Notes: generated from the sequence alone by a model not told the origin. Positions 49,659-59,139 are shown, counted from the stretch's first letter. The stretch is 64,000 nucleotides of DNA from Chloroflexota bacterium (GCA_013112575.1 JABFGG010000020.1:1-64000), one strand, 5' to 3'. A program made the numbers and translations.

Positions 49659-49695
49659 CTCCTAATGTGGGAAGCAAAGCTCCCCACATAACCAA

Positions 49696-51018
49696 ATGAA
49701 GCAAACACTCTTCAAATTAGCCGGTCTGAGTATCTTTCTACTGGCTTGCAACATCAGCGCGACCTTCCGCGAAGAAAGCACACAAGTACCCCCTCCCCCC
49801 AAAGCTATCCAACCTGATACTGAACCGACCTCATCAGCAGATGTGGAAGCACTTGCTGACCAATCCAGCACCAAATGGGACCTATGGTCTGGGGGAGAAA
49901 CGATGCTGCGTGGGGCTAATATCGCACAAGGTATGGTTACATTAGAAATCGACGGCCCAACCTTCAAAGGACCAGGGCCGGTGGGTCCCCCCCACACCCA
50001 AGCTGACTTTGACAGATTGGCCTCTCTGGGAGCTAACTACGTCAGCATCTCAGGGCCGGGCATCTTCAGTGTTGAGCCACCTTTTGAAGTACTCTCCGAG
50101 GTTGTGGCATATTATGATGATGTGCTGGCCATGATCGAATCTGCTGATATGTTCGCCACCATCGGCTTTCGTAGCGGGCCGGGACGCAGTGAATGGGGCC
50201 TATGCTGTGATGGCGAAGATTGGGCCCAGCCTTATTTGAACGATAGCATATGGGAAGACCTAGAGACACAGACGGCCTGGAGCGCAATGTGGGGTTTTAT
50301 GGCTGAGCGTTATAAGGACAATCCAGTCGTGGTGGGTTATTTGCTGATGGTGGAGCCGAACTCGGCGGCCATCCATTTTGATGTCTATGAAGCCGGGGAT
50401 TTCTTCCCAGAGTATGCTGGCACAAGCTACGATTGGAACAGTTTCTACCCCGAAATCGTGCAAGCTATCCGCTCAGTGGACAGACAAACGCCCATCCTAG
50501 TCGGTGGCATGAACTTCAGCAGTGTAGCCTGGCTGCCATACTTGGAGCCTGTGGATGCAGAGCGAATTGTATACGTGGTGGACCAGTATGCGCCCTTTGT
50601 ATACACACACCAGGATGAGCAGGATGGCTTCACTTATCCGGGAAACTTTGACCTGGACTATGACGGCCAGGCAGATGACTTTGGCCCAGAATGGTTGGAA
50701 ACCTTATTCAGTCCTATGGATGAATTTACTAAAACAACTGGCGCGCCCATCACAATTGATGAATACGGCGTGGTGCGTTGGACGCCGGACGGAGCAGCAT
50801 TCCTGGATGACCAGATGGCTTTATTCGAAGAGGGCGGCATGAATTATGCCATCTGGGAGTGGGCCAGCAGTTGGGATGAGTACAATCAGGAGGTCAACGC
50901 CTTCAACTTCCGTTTTGGGCCTGACCCGACCAATACCCAAGACACACCCAACGATCTACAAGATATACTGATTAGCTACTGGTCGCGCAATACTCTGCGC
51001 CCATCCAACATCAACTAG
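49696..51018 (+). CDS. Cellulase-like glycoside hydrolase lipoprotein (GH5-type)
   Basis: 440 residues. Lipobox LSIFLLAC with Cys18, then a Pro/Thr-rich spacer and a TIM barrel. The candidate acid/base is E220 in YLLMVEPNSAA and the nucleophile E356 in PITIDEYGVVRW, spaced as in GH-A clan enzymes; GANIAQGMV and MNYAIWEWASSW are further GH5-like strands. It would act on a glycan outside the cell; the substrate is unknown. ATG 49696 lies 37 bases after the isomerase stop, so it could be read from the same operon. Confidence 0.82.
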   Translation: MKQTLFKLAGLSIFLLACNISATFREESTQVPPPPKAIQPDTEPTSSADVEALADQSSTKWDLWSGGETMLRGANIAQGMVTLEIDGPTFKGPGPVGPPHTQADFDRLASLGANYVSISGPGIFSVEPPFEVLSEVVAYYDDVLAMIESADMFATIGFRSGPGRSEWGLCCDGEDWAQPYLNDSIWEDLETQTAWSAMWGFMAERYKDNPVVVGYLLMVEPNSAAIHFDVYEAGDFFPEYAGTSYDWNSFYPEIVQAIRSVDRQTPILVGGMNFSSVAWLPYLEPVDAERIVYVVDQYAPFVYTHQDEQDGFTYPGNFDLDYDGQADDFGPEWLETLFSPMDEFTKTTGAPITIDEYGVVRWTPDGAAFLDDQMALFEEGGMNYAIWEWASSWDEYNQEVNAFNFRFGPDPTNTQDTPNDLQDILISYWSRNTLRPSNIN

Positions 51019-51024
51019 ACGGAA

Positions 51025-51053
51025 TAAAAAAGACCTCGCCTGCTCAGCGGGGT
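51025..51053 (-). terminator. Terminator between convergent GH5 and pspC genes
   Basis: GACCTCGC (51031-51038) pairs with GCGGGGTC (51046-51053, one wobble). The T-run (six) is on the minus strand, after the pspC gene; on the plus strand the run is weak. Confidence 0.65.
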
Positions 51054-51103
51054 CTTCCTAAATATGGCCCAACACAAATGTGTTGGCAAGCAGCCAGGGG
51101 AGC

Positions 51104-51430
51104 TTATGCGCTCTTTTTTGCAGCGGGTTTCTTCGCGGCAGGTTTTTTGGCGGTTGTGGTCTTGCGGCGTGTAGCACGCTTGGGGGCAGCTTCAGCAGCA
51201 GGTTCTGCTTCCACAACGGCTTCGCTGGCAAGCGGCTCTTCGGGAACGATGATGAGCATCACAATGTAGATGATCAAGAAACTGCCGACGCCAAAGATAG
51301 CGCCAAGCAAGAAGATCAAGCGAACGATGGTGATATCAATCCCAAGGTATTCACCTAAGCCCGCAGCCACGCCACCGATCATGCGGTCTTTGCGCGAGCG
51401 ATATAAACGTTTTACTTCCGATGTAGACAT
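51104..51430 (-). CDS. PspC-domain protein with lysine/alanine-rich tail
   Basis: 108 residues. Residues 1-65 are a PspC domain (RLYRSRKDRMIGGVAAGLGE then a membrane helix GVGSFLIIYIVMLIIVPEE). After an acidic Ala/Glu spacer the last 25 residues are basic with AKKPAAKKPAAKKSA, a repeat like that of histone H1 or bacterial HC1-type tails. The helix would hold the protein in the membrane with the tail free, possibly touching DNA or anionic polymers. PspC relates to the phage-shock response; no pspA is in the window. Confidence 0.85.
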   Translation of the reverse strand: MSTSEVKRLYRSRKDRMIGGVAAGLGEYLGIDITIVRLIFLLGAIFGVGSFLIIYIVMLIIVPEEPLASEAVVEAEPAAEAAPKRATRRKTTTAKKPAAKKPAAKKSA

Positions 51431-51501
51431 TTTGGTAAACTCCTTAATTATTCATCTTCACACTATATTACGAAGAATAAGGCCAAGGGTTGCAAACAGC
51501 A

Positions 51502-52071
51502 TCAGGGTATGGAAAAGTCAAAGATGATCTTTTCTCCAATGGGAGAGGCGATCAAACGCGTTTGCCCATCCGGCTTATGCAACATTAGATCCCATGTAGC
51601 ATCATCTGGACGAGCCGCTCCGAATACGAGTCTATCTGGCCTGAGGTTACTAAAGGTCAAATTCGTTGCGTCAGTCAGGAAGCGTGGATCACTGCCATCC
51701 CAATTTATAGCCCAAAGCTCAAGGTTGTCGGGCTCCTCACCCAATAGAAATGCGATCACCCCGCCATTATCTGATAATCTCAGGTCGCCTATCATCCCGA
51801 CCGGATCAATAAGCTCTTTCGAACCGCTTATCTCCATCCATACCCATAAATCACCATCATCAACATAGGCCACCCGTAATTTGGAAATTCTTATATCGGC
51901 CTCAGCAGTGACCGTTCCTGAAACCGCTAAAGCAATGGTCCCCTCGCCCTGGGCAAATGAAGCCGCAGTGGCTACGTGGTCGAAGGCCTCAGGGTCGACA
52001 TCGGTGAATGAACAAGCAAACAGGAGGAAAGATAAGCCCAGGCTTATAAAGAGCATGAGGCCCTTGGGCAT
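51502..52071 (-). CDS. Lipoprotein with TolB-like segment
   Basis: 189 residues. ATG 52071 overlaps the thiolase stop (TAATG) and has GGGAG 5 bases ahead. Signal and lipobox FISLGLSFLLFACSF (Cys near residue 21). The mature part has propeller-like strands (GDLRLSDNGGVIAFLLGEEP, LWAINWDGSDPRFLTDATN) but only about two to three units, fewer than a closed propeller needs, so it may be shortened or part of a larger assembly. Function unknown. It is coupled to the thiolase gene. Confidence 0.68.
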   Translation of the reverse strand: MPKGLMLFISLGLSFLLFACSFTDVDPEAFDHVATAASFAQGEGTIALAVSGTVTAEADIRISKLRVAYVDDGDLWVWMEISGSKELIDPVGMIGDLRLSDNGGVIAFLLGEEPDNLELWAINWDGSDPRFLTDATNLTFSNLRPDRLVFGAARPDDATWDLMLHKPDGQTRLIASPIGEKIIFDFSIP

Positions 52072-53291
52072 TACGCTCCCATCCACTCAATAATTGTAGC
52101 CTCCCCTTGCCCCACACCTACACAAAGCGTTGCCAGGCCATAATACGGTCTTGGTTCGTTCTCTGCCCGACGGCGCATTTCGTGAACGAGAGTGGTGAGG
52201 ATGCGTGCCCCGGAACAACCCAAGGGATGACCCAAGGCGATAGCCCCACCATTGACATTGGTGATCTCCTGACTCAAGCCCAACTCTTGAATCACGGCCA
52301 GGGATTGCACGGCAAAGGCTTCGTTCAACTCCACCAGGCCAATATCTTCAATACTCAATCCGGCACGTTGCAGCGCTTTACGAGTGGCAGGCACCGGGCC
52401 CAGGCCCATCGTGCGTGGATTGACGCCTGCGGCAGCTGAAGAAACAATCCGTGCCTGAGGTTTCATACCCAGTTCTTCGGCTTTGGCATCGCTCATCAAT
52501 AGAACTGCCGATGCACCGTCGTTAAGCCCGGAGGAATTACCTGCCGTAACGGTGCCATCTTTGCGGAAGGCAGGACCCAGTTTGCCTAGAGCTTCCATGC
52601 TGCTATCGCGGCGCGGGCGCTCATCCGTGTCCACCACAACAGGATCACCCTTGCGCTGTGGGATAGTCACAGGAACAAGCTCATCTGCAAAGCGCCCGGA
52701 GTCAATTGCATCAACCGCACGCTGGTGGCTCTGCAAAGCAAAGGCGTCCTGCTCCTCACGCGAAATGGGCTGGACATCGTAAACATTTTCTGCCGTTTCA
52801 CCCATCGACTCGTTCTCATACATGTCTTTGAGTTTTTGATTGGGATAACGCCAGCCCAGTGTTGTGTCCCACATGGTCTGGTTGCCCCAGGCAAAACCAC
52901 GCTCAGCCTTGGGCACAGAATATGGCGCACGTGACATACTCTCCACGCCAGAAGCGATGTACACATCCCCCTCCCCCACTTTGATAGCACGCGCCGCCTG
53001 GTTGACGGCATTGAGGCCCGATGCGCACAAGCGATTGAAGGTAACCGCGGCGACCTCCACCGGGAACCCTGCCAACAGAGTAGACATACGCGCCACATTG
53101 CGGTTATCTTCGCCCGCCTGGTTGGCACAGCCCATATAAACCTCTTCAACTAGCGCAGGGTCAAAACTGTTGCGCTCGATCAGAGCCTGCAACACCAGCG
53201 CCCCCATATCGTCGGGGCGCACAGATGCAAGTATGCCGCCAAGGGCACCAATGGGAGTTCGCACGGCATCAACAATGACAGCTTCGGGCAT
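52071..53291 (-). CDS. Acetyl-CoA acetyltransferase (thiolase)
   Basis: 406 residues with the complete thiolase triad: C89 in [12 protein letters not shown]355 in [16 protein letters not shown] and C390 in LCVGVGQG. The sequence [20 protein letters not shown] at the N-terminus and [21 protein letters not shown] in the loop domain are typical of degradative and biosynthetic thiolases. It joins or splits acetyl and acyl units on CoA. AAGGAGAGAG precedes the ATG. No other beta-oxidation gene lies beside it, so the direction is open. Confidence 0.94.
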   Translation of the reverse strand: MPEAVIVDAVRTPIGALGGILASVRPDDMGALVLQALIERNSFDPALVEEVYMGCANQAGEDNRNVARMSTLLAGFPVEVAAVTFNRLCASGLNAVNQAARAIKVGEGDVYIASGVESMSRAPYSVPKAERGFAWGNQTMWDTTLGWRYPNQKLKDMYENESMGETAENVYDVQPISREEQDAFALQSHQRAVDAIDSGRFADELVPVTIPQRKGDPVVVDTDERPRRDSSMEALGKLGPAFRKDGTVTAGNSSGLNDGASAVLLMSDAKAEELGMKPQARIVSSAAAGVNPRTMGLGPVPATRKALQRAGLSIEDIGLVELNEAFAVQSLAVIQELGLSQEITNVNGGAIALGHPLGCSGARILTTLVHEMRRRAENEPRPYYGLATLCVGVGQGEATIIEWMGA

Positions 53292-53423
53292 GAATCTCTC
53301 TCCTTCAAAAAGGCCAATTATTCGCTATTTCCAGATAGACCAATCAAAGCAAGTGCATTCTACCATTGAGGTAATCATGAGCATTGCAGGTATACTTGCC
53401 GGGTTTTCCAGGAGATATTCTAA

Positions 53424-54332
53424 ATGCCATTTCCCTTATTAGGCGAGGCTGCCGCTTTACTAACCTCAGTGTTCTTTTCCATCGGGCCTACCTTCTTCAC
53501 ACTGGCGGGCCAGCGCGTTGGCTCCATCATCGTCAACCGCGGACGCTTGTTGATGGCGGTTGGCATGCTCCTGGTCGTCCATTGGGGCCTATTGGGAAGC
53601 CCTTTGCCTTTCGACGCAGGTGGCGATCGCTGGTTCTGGTTGGGACTTTCAGGCATCATCGGTCTGGTCATCGGTGACGCCTTCCTGTTCCAGGCCTTTG
53701 TCATGGTGGGTACTCGTCTGACCATGTTGATCTTTAGCCTTTCCCCCATTTTGAGTGCCATCCTGGCCTGGGTTTTTCTAGGAGAGACTCTAAGAGAGCT
53801 ACAAATCCTTGCTATGCTGATAACACTGGCGGGGATTGCCTGGGTGGTCTTGCAGAGTGAAAATGGTGATGAGAGCAAAGAGAGTAAAAAGAATTACTGG
53901 ATCGGTTTACTGTTTGCACTAGGTGGAGCCATCAGCCAGGCGCTGGGGTTGATCACTGCCAAGCAAGGTTTGGGTGGTGAATTCTCGGCATTATCCGCCC
54001 ATCTCATGCGCATCTCCATTGCTGCGGTCGTTATGTGGGGCATAACTATTTTGCAGGGCAAGGCACGCAAAACCTTCCAAACTTTCAAACAGGAACCATT
54101 GGCCTTGCGGGAAACTTTCCTGGGCGCTATCTTCGGCCCGGTCATCGGCGTGTGGTTCTCCCTCGTCGCCATCCAATTCACTGACGTAGGCATTGCCAGC
54201 ACATTAATGGCCCTGCCACCTGTGTTTTTGCTGCCCATTGGGTATTTCGTCTTCAAGGAAAAGATTACCTGGCAAGCTGCTGCAGGTACTATCGTAGCGC
54301 TGGCCGGGGTAGCTATTTTATTCCTGGTGTAA
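53424..54332 (+). CDS. EamA/DMT-family transporter
   Basis: 302 residues, ten membrane helices in two EamA halves. The first half has LGEAAALLTSVFFSIGPTFF and DAFLFQAFVMVGTRLTMLIF; the second has FGPVIGVWFSLVAIQFTDVG and FLLPIGYFVFKEKITWQAAA. It is only distantly similar to the DMT protein at 12806. CAGGAGAT lies 9 bases before the ATG. The substrate is unknown. Confidence 0.87.
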   Translation: MPFPLLGEAAALLTSVFFSIGPTFFTLAGQRVGSIIVNRGRLLMAVGMLLVVHWGLLGSPLPFDAGGDRWFWLGLSGIIGLVIGDAFLFQAFVMVGTRLTMLIFSLSPILSAILAWVFLGETLRELQILAMLITLAGIAWVVLQSENGDESKESKKNYWIGLLFALGGAISQALGLITAKQGLGGEFSALSAHLMRISIAAVVMWGITILQGKARKTFQTFKQEPLALRETFLGAIFGPVIGVWFSLVAIQFTDVGIASTLMALPPVFLLPIGYFVFKEKITWQAAAGTIVALAGVAILFLV

Positions 54333-54369
54333 GCTGCTTCTAGACATATGTTGGGGGCATTTTTCTGTC

Positions 54370-54402
54370 TAGACAATATTGTGACTAACGTCACTATACA
54401 AT
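54370..54402 (+). promoter_or_regulatory. Promoter region of the 2-oxoacid oxidoreductase operon with CRP/FNR-like site
   Basis: TGTGA-CTAACG-TCACT (54380-54395) matches the TGTGA-N6-TCACA core of CRP-family sites except for the last base; it contains the perfect GTGAC-taac-GTCAC. TACAAT follows at 54397-54402. TCTAGACA occurs at 54339-54346 and 54368-54375. Control by a CRP/FNR-type regulator is inferred. Confidence 0.5.
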
Positions 54403-54512
54403 CAGGACGTATGCCCCTTTCCATTTAGGCTGTCCGAAGGGAGGATAATAGATGCAACCAATGTTTGCATACTTTACCCAAATACTCATTTATCCCACAA
54501 TAAGGAGTGAAA

Positions 54513-54752
54513 ATGCCTGTAAAGGGATGGATAAAGGTTAACGAACTCTACTGCAAAGGCTGTGAGTTATGTGTAACCGCCTGCCCCAAAGATGTGATGG
54601 AATTGGATATGGATCGGCTCACCTCCAAGGGTTACCACCCGGTGAAGCTGATCGGGGAGGATTGCACAGGATGTGCGATTTGTGCCGTGGTGTGTCCTGA
54701 TGCAGCCTTGACCATCTATCGCCAAAAAGTGCCCGCTGTGGCAGCGGCTTAG
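54513..54752 (+). CDS. 2-oxoacid:ferredoxin oxidoreductase, delta (ferredoxin) subunit
   Basis: 79 residues carrying two 4Fe-4S clusters: [14 protein letters not shown] and [17 protein letters not shown] 54513 follows AAGGAG by 6 bases. It is the first gene of a four-gene operon (delta, alpha, beta, gamma) and passes electrons from the thiamine-dependent core to free ferredoxin. Order and sizes match KorDABC/VorDABC-type enzymes. Confidence 0.92.
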   Translation: MPVKGWIKVNELYCKGCELCVTACPKDVMELDMDRLTSKGYHPVKLIGEDCTGCAICAVVCPDAALTIYRQKVPAVAAA

Positions 54753-54762
54753 GAGCAAGATC

Positions 54763-55878
54763 ATGGCAAAAGAACTACTTAAGGGGAATGTTGCCATCGC
54801 CGAAGCTGCAGTACGCGCCGGCGTGGAAGCTTATTTTGGCTACCCCATCACCCCCCAAACTGAATTACTGGAACACATGGCCAAACGCATGCCCGAGCTC
54901 GATCGCGTGTTCGTGCAAGCCGAAAGCGAAGTAGCGGCCATCAACATGGTCTATGGCGCAGCCTGTACCGGAGCACGCGTGATGACCACATCTTCCAGCC
55001 CGGGCGTGAGCCTGATGATGGAAGGCATTTCCTACATCGCCGGAACTGAGATTCCCATGGTGATGGTGGATGTGATGCGCGGCGGCCCCGGCCTGGGTAA
55101 CATCGCCCCTTCACAGGGCGATTACAACCAGATGGTACGCGGCGGTGGGCATGGCGATTATTTCCCCATCGTGCTGGCGCCCGCCAGTGTGCAAGAAGCC
55201 ATCGACCTGACCGTGTTGGCCTTTGAACTAGCCGAAAAATACCGCACCATCGCCGTGGTGCTGGCAGATGGCAGCATCGGGCAAATGATGGAACCTGCCG
55301 AGCTACCCGAAATGCAGGAAGTCGATCGCCAGACACCTGACTGGGCTACGAACGGGGCCAAAGGGCGAGAAAAGCGCCTGCTCTCGTCGATCTACCTGCA
55401 GCCTGAGGATGAAGAAAAAACTAACCTGCGCATGCTCAAACGCTGGATGGAGATCGAGGCCAATGAAGTACGCTTCAACGAATACTTCGTCGATGATGCA
55501 GAATTCTTGGTGATCGGTTTTGGTACTGCGGGACGCGTGGCCTATTCTGCCGTGCGGGCTGCTCGTGCCGAGGGTATCAAAGTTGGGCTATTGCGCCCCA
55601 TCACCCTCAACCCTTTGCCCTCAGAGCGCATGGCTGACCTGGCAGAGAAAGCCAAGGCCTTCCTGGTTGTCGAGATGAATACGGGCCAGATGCTGGACGA
55701 TGTTCGTTTAGCGGTCAGCGGCAAAGCACCCATCGAGTTCTACGGACGTCTGGGCGGTGTGGTTCCCTTCCCGGATGAGATCCTTGAGCAGATTCGTATA
55801 ATGGCCCAGCAGCCACCCACAGACACCAACGGTCATGCACGCCAACGATGGTTCGAGCGCATGGCCGTTTTGGATTAA
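54763..55878 (+). CDS. 2-oxoacid:ferredoxin oxidoreductase, alpha subunit
   Basis: 371 residues. [58 protein letters not shown] and [20 protein letters not shown] identify the alpha subunit of the 2-oxoglutarate/branched-chain 2-oxoacid group (KorA/VorB). It provides the pyrimidine-binding and CoA-interacting parts of the thiamine enzyme. The gene lies 10 bases after the delta gene. The beta gene begins 13 bases after its stop. Whether the substrate is 2-oxoglutarate or a branched-chain 2-oxoacid cannot be told from sequence alone. Confidence 0.92.
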   Translation: MAKELLKGNVAIAEAAVRAGVEAYFGYPITPQTELLEHMAKRMPELDRVFVQAESEVAAINMVYGAACTGARVMTTSSSPGVSLMMEGISYIAGTEIPMVMVDVMRGGPGLGNIAPSQGDYNQMVRGGGHGDYFPIVLAPASVQEAIDLTVLAFELAEKYRTIAVVLADGSIGQMMEPAELPEMQEVDRQTPDWATNGAKGREKRLLSSIYLQPEDEEKTNLRMLKRWMEIEANEVRFNEYFVDDAEFLVIGFGTAGRVAYSAVRAARAEGIKVGLLRPITLNPLPSERMADLAEKAKAFLVVEMNTGQMLDDVRLAVSGKAPIEFYGRLGGVVPFPDEILEQIRIMAQQPPTDTNGHARQRWFERMAVLD

Positions 55879-55891
55879 GGAAGGCAGCACA

Positions 55892-56671
55892 ATGGAAAGT
55901 ACGATTATTGAACCCGAGATTATTTACGAACGCCCGGAAGCGTTAGCAGATACGGTTACACATTACTGCCCCGGCTGCACCCACGGCACCGCCCATCGTC
56001 TGGTGGCCGAAGTGCTGGATGAAATGGGCTTGCAGGAAAAGACCGTGGGCGTGGCTTCTGTTGGCTGTTCCGTTTTTTCCTACAATTATTTTGAATGTGA
56101 TTTTGTAGAAGCACCCCACGGGCGCGCGCCGGCCATGGCTACGGGCGTCAAACGCGTCTTGCCAGACCACACCGTCTTCACCTACCAGGGTGACGGCGAT
56201 CTAGTGTCTATCGGTATGGGCGAGATCATGCACGCCGCAGCACGTGGCGAGAATTTCACCGTGGTCTTTGTGAACAATGCCATCTACGGTATGACGGGTG
56301 GGCAAATGGCCCCGACTTCACTGCCCGGCATGGTAACCACCTCCTCCCCTCTGGGTCGTGATGTGGAAACCACCGGTTTCCCCATCCGCATGTCGGAGAT
56401 CATCGCCAACCTGGATGGTGCCAGCTACGTGGTGCGCCGTAGTTTGCATGATGCCGCCAATGTACGCAAGTCCAAGAAGGCGCTGCGACTGGCCTTTGAA
56501 GCACAAGAGCGCGGCCTGGGTTTCTCTATGGTCGAATTGCTTTCAAACTGTCCTACAAATTGGAGCATGACGGCCAAAGATTCCTTGACCTTTATCAAAG
56601 AGAAAATGATCCCGGTCTATCCCCTGGGTGATTTCAAAGTCATCCCCACACTGGCCGAACTGCGAGTGTAA
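55892..56671 (+). CDS. 2-oxoacid:ferredoxin oxidoreductase, beta (thiamine diphosphate) subunit
   Basis: 259 residues. The cluster/active-site start [20 protein letters not shown], the thiamine diphosphate motif [13 protein letters not shown] through [18 protein letters not shown], and the conserved [13 protein letters not shown] are all visible. ATG 55892 is set by GGAAGG 7 bases upstream; an earlier in-frame ATG (55835) would overlap the alpha gene. It decarboxylates the 2-oxoacid and forms the acyl-CoA. Confidence 0.93.
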   Translation: MESTIIEPEIIYERPEALADTVTHYCPGCTHGTAHRLVAEVLDEMGLQEKTVGVASVGCSVFSYNYFECDFVEAPHGRAPAMATGVKRVLPDHTVFTYQGDGDLVSIGMGEIMHAAARGENFTVVFVNNAIYGMTGGQMAPTSLPGMVTTSSPLGRDVETTGFPIRMSEIIANLDGASYVVRRSLHDAANVRKSKKALRLAFEAQERGLGFSMVELLSNCPTNWSMTAKDSLTFIKEKMIPVYPLGDFKVIPTLAELRV

Positions 56672-56682
56672 GGAGAATATAA

Positions 56683-57240
56683 ATGCAAACTGAAATCGTA
56701 ATTTCAGGCTTTGGTGGCCAGGGTGTGCTGTTCGCCGGACAGGTGCTGTCCTATGCAGCCATGGACAGTGACAAACACGTCACATGGATACCCTCCTATG
56801 GCCCCGAAATGCGTGGGGGCACGGCCAACTGTACCGTGATCGTCTCCGAAGAAGAGATCGGTTCCCCGCTGGTAATGAACCCCAAGGCGGCAGTAGTCAT
56901 GAACCTGCCTTCACTGGATAAATACGAACCGCTACTCGTGCCAGACGGCGTATTGATCGCCAATGCTTCTCTGATCGATAGGGAAATTAAACGCACAGAT
57001 CTGGATGCTGTGATGATCCCGGCCAATGAGATCGCCGAGGAGATCGGCGAAAAACGACTGGTCAACATGATCATGCTGGGCGCGCTGCTTGCGAAACTGC
57101 CCGTACTGCCTGTCGAGGACGTCAAACTATCCCTGCAAAACCACCTACCGGAACGCCACCAACACACTTTGCCACTAAACTATGAAGCGCTGCACAAAGG
57201 CGCCGAATTCGCTTTGCAAGGGGAAACGGCTAAAGTCTGA
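56683..57240 (+). CDS. 2-oxoacid:ferredoxin oxidoreductase, gamma subunit
   Basis: 185 residues of the POR gamma fold: EIVISGFGGQGVLFAGQVLS at the start, IPSYGPEMRGGTANCTVIVS and LVNMIMLGALLAKL. It is the last gene of the DABC operon, 11 bases after the beta gene, with AAGGAG before its ATG. Four separate genes with a small ferredoxin subunit are the usual layout for anaerobic or microaerobic 2-oxoacid oxidation. Confidence 0.92.
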   Translation: MQTEIVISGFGGQGVLFAGQVLSYAAMDSDKHVTWIPSYGPEMRGGTANCTVIVSEEEIGSPLVMNPKAAVVMNLPSLDKYEPLLVPDGVLIANASLIDREIKRTDLDAVMIPANEIAEEIGEKRLVNMIMLGALLAKLPVLPVEDVKLSLQNHLPERHQHTLPLNYEALHKGAEFALQGETAKV

Positions 57241-57263
57241 GTTAGTTAAAGGCTTTACACACT

Positions 57264-57302
57264 AAAAGGACGGTGCATCTCCTCGACGCACCGTCCTTTT
57301 TC
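57264..57302. terminator. Bidirectional rho-independent terminator
   Basis: AAAAGGACGGTGC (57264-57276) pairs with GCACCGTCCTTTT (57288-57300), a 13-base stem; it overlaps the end of the convergent LysE gene. Confidence 0.85.
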
Positions 57303-57927
57303 ATTTTTTGAAAAACAGGCTGGCAAGCACAATTACCCCAAACACTGCAATCAGAACTCCTGCTATCCGATTGGTCCAGGCCAGCACCCGTGGATTAAAG
57401 CGCGCGCGCAGAGCTGCCAGGCTGCCAACGATCACCAGCCACCAGAGTAAGGAACCCACGAAGATCGCCCCTCCAAAAACAGCAGCCACCGCAAAGCTTT
57501 CCCCCGGCCTGATGATATTCAGACCCGCGAATACCGCAGCGAAGGAAAGAATCGTGGCCGGATTGGAGAAGGTCAGGAAAATGATTGAGGTGAAGGCCAT
57601 TAGATAATTACTGGCTTTATCTGTGGACTGTGATTCAGCCTCAAATGGGCTACGCAAAATACTGATTCCGAGATAGATGAGAATTAGGCCACCCACGAGA
57701 CGCAACCAAATTTGTTGGCCCATCAAAAAACTGGTCACCAGGGAAAGCCCCAGCGCGCCGATAAAGCCGTAAGAGCCATCGGCAACGGCCACACCCAAAC
57801 CGGAGACCATCCCATAGCGCCAACCACGTGCCAGAGTGCGCTGCATGACCAGCAAGCCGATCGGCCCGACCACGGCGGCCAACGTGAAGCCGATCACAAC
57901 CCCTTGAAAGAAAAATGAAATCTGCAT
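57301..57927 (-). CDS. LysE-family exporter
   Basis: 208 residues with six helices of the LysE/RhtB family. The conserved first helix reads FQGVVIGFTLAAVVGPIGLL, followed by RTLARGWRYGMVSGLGVAVAD and the second-half motif LTFSNPATILSFAAVFAGL. Members export amino acids or similar small molecules. The start ATG at 57927 has no strong ribosome site. The gene is convergent with the oxidoreductase operon. Confidence 0.88.
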   Translation of the reverse strand: MQISFFFQGVVIGFTLAAVVGPIGLLVMQRTLARGWRYGMVSGLGVAVADGSYGFIGALGLSLVTSFLMGQQIWLRLVGGLILIYLGISILRSPFEAESQSTDKASNYLMAFTSIIFLTFSNPATILSFAAVFAGLNIIRPGESFAVAAVFGGAIFVGSLLWWLVIVGSLAALRARFNPRVLAWTNRIAGVLIAVFGVIVLASLFFKK

Positions 57928-57968
57928 AATCAGGTAATATTTGCTTAATCTAGGGACACTATACTAGT

Positions 57969-58115
57969 ACTTTGTCAAAGCCATAATCTCTGTCTAGCAT
58001 AATGCCATAGAAGAAGGTTTTTGCTCTTGTATTCTATGCCTGCCTTTGACAAAGTTTAATTGTTCCGTCCCGATTATTACAATTATCGAGTCGAATTAAC
58101 GGAACAATATGTTCC
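57969..58115. promoter_or_regulatory. Nested inverted repeats upstream of the MOSC gene
   Basis: ACTTTGTCAAAG (57969-57980) and CTTTGACAAAGT (58044-58055) are exact complements; ATTGTTCCGT (58059-58068) and ACGGAACAAT (58099-58108) likewise; and GGAAC-aatat-GTTCC (58101-58115) adds a further dyad. No gene is present between 57928 and 58137. The repeats may be protein-binding sites or form RNA stems. Confidence 0.5.
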
Positions 58116-58137
58116 AGTACGCCACTCAGGAGTGATC

Positions 58138-58605
58138 ATGGCCAGCATTTACAGCATCACCTACCAACCCACCAACAAGAAATATGAGGAACGCGGCGAC
58201 AAGTTCCTGCGCGTCTCCGTCTATGAAATCCAGCTGATCGAAAATCATGGTATTGAAGGTGATGCCAAAGCAGGGCACAATCCGAATCGCCAGTTGAATC
58301 TCCTCTCACAGGAATGGGTGCAAAGCCTGAGCGACGAGGGTTTCAAAACCTCTCCCGGCCAATTCGGGGAACAAATGACATTAACCGGCCTCGAGGTCAC
58401 AGAATTACCCAGCGGCAGCCGCATTCAACTGGGGCCAGAAGCCGTCATCGAGATCACCAAGAACCGCACCGGCTGCGTACGCCTGGAGACCGTGCAGGAC
58501 AAGAAATTGGAAGAGATAGGTGGACCAATCGGTGCCTTGGCAAAAGTGCTGGTTAGCGGCACCATCCGCGTGGGTGACGAGGTTAAACTTCTGCAAACGG
58601 CCTAG
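58138..58605 (+). CDS. MOSC-domain protein
   Basis: 155 residues covering a MOSC beta-barrel, as found at the C-terminus of molybdenum cofactor sulfurases: NHGIEGDAKAGHNPNRQLNL, GQFGEQMTLTGLEVTELPSG and the conserved Cys in ITKNRTGCVRLETVQ. Small stand-alone MOSC proteins act in moco or sulfur transfer or reduce N-hydroxylated compounds; the role here is open. ATG 58138 follows AGGAG by 5 bases. Its 3' end overlaps the convergent DMT gene by 23 bases. Confidence 0.88.
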   Translation: MASIYSITYQPTNKKYEERGDKFLRVSVYEIQLIENHGIEGDAKAGHNPNRQLNLLSQEWVQSLSDEGFKTSPGQFGEQMTLTGLEVTELPSGSRIQLGPEAVIEITKNRTGCVRLETVQDKKLEEIGGPIGALAKVLVSGTIRVGDEVKLLQTA

Positions 58606-59038
58606 CAACCATCAACCAGGTTCCTACTAGTAACAAAGCCATACCAAGCAGGCGGGAGCTTTCAAAGGGGAGTATTGGAGCTTCCAGCCAGCCATTATGA
58701 TCCAATATGGCGCTGAATATCAGTTGGGCCACAACCATAAGCGTCACTGTGCTACCTGCGCCTAAACGCGGGATGGAATAACTCACACTCGTTACAACAA
58801 GTACGCCCAACGTGCCAGCAGCCAGTGCATACCAGGGTACATTACGCCATTGGCCGAGGTTCCCGCTGCCCAAAAAGATAATTAGAACGATAGCCAATAT
58901 GGCCCCACCAATATGAATGATGAAGGTGCTTTCCAATGGGCCGATCCGTTGACTCATAAGACTCGAAAGTGGCCCTTGCAGGCCGACCGCCAAACCAGCA
59001 GCCAATCCTGCCAAAACAGCAAACAATACGCCTTGCAT
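58583..59038 (-). CDS. DMT-family transporter of the DUF606 (YdcZ) type
   Basis: 151 residues, five membrane helices, the half-size DUF606 group. Typical features are LAAGLAVGLQGPLSSLMSQR, ESTFIIHIGGAILAIVLIIF and VVAQLIFSAILDHNGWLEAP. Such proteins dimerise to form a transporter; the substrate is unknown. GAGGAG lies 6 bases before the ATG. The overlap with the MOSC gene at the 3' ends is unusual but small. Confidence 0.88.
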   Translation of the reverse strand: MQGVLFAVLAGLAAGLAVGLQGPLSSLMSQRIGPLESTFIIHIGGAILAIVLIIFLGSGNLGQWRNVPWYALAAGTLGVLVVTSVSYSIPRLGAGSTVTLMVVAQLIFSAILDHNGWLEAPILPFESSRLLGMALLLVGTWLMVARPFAEV

Positions 59039-59080
59039 GAATTCTCCTCAAATCTAGGAAATAAAGTGTATTGTACAGCC

Positions 59081-59116
59081 TAAACAAAAACAGGGACGTA
59101 GCGTGCTACGTCCCTG
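59081..59116 (-). terminator. Rho-independent terminator of the lipoprotein unit
   Basis: CAGGGACGTAGC (59091-59102) pairs with GCTACGTCCCTG (59105-59116); on the minus strand TTTTTGTTTA follows. Confidence 0.85.
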
Positions 59117-59139
59117 TTGAATAGTATCTATATTTCTTT

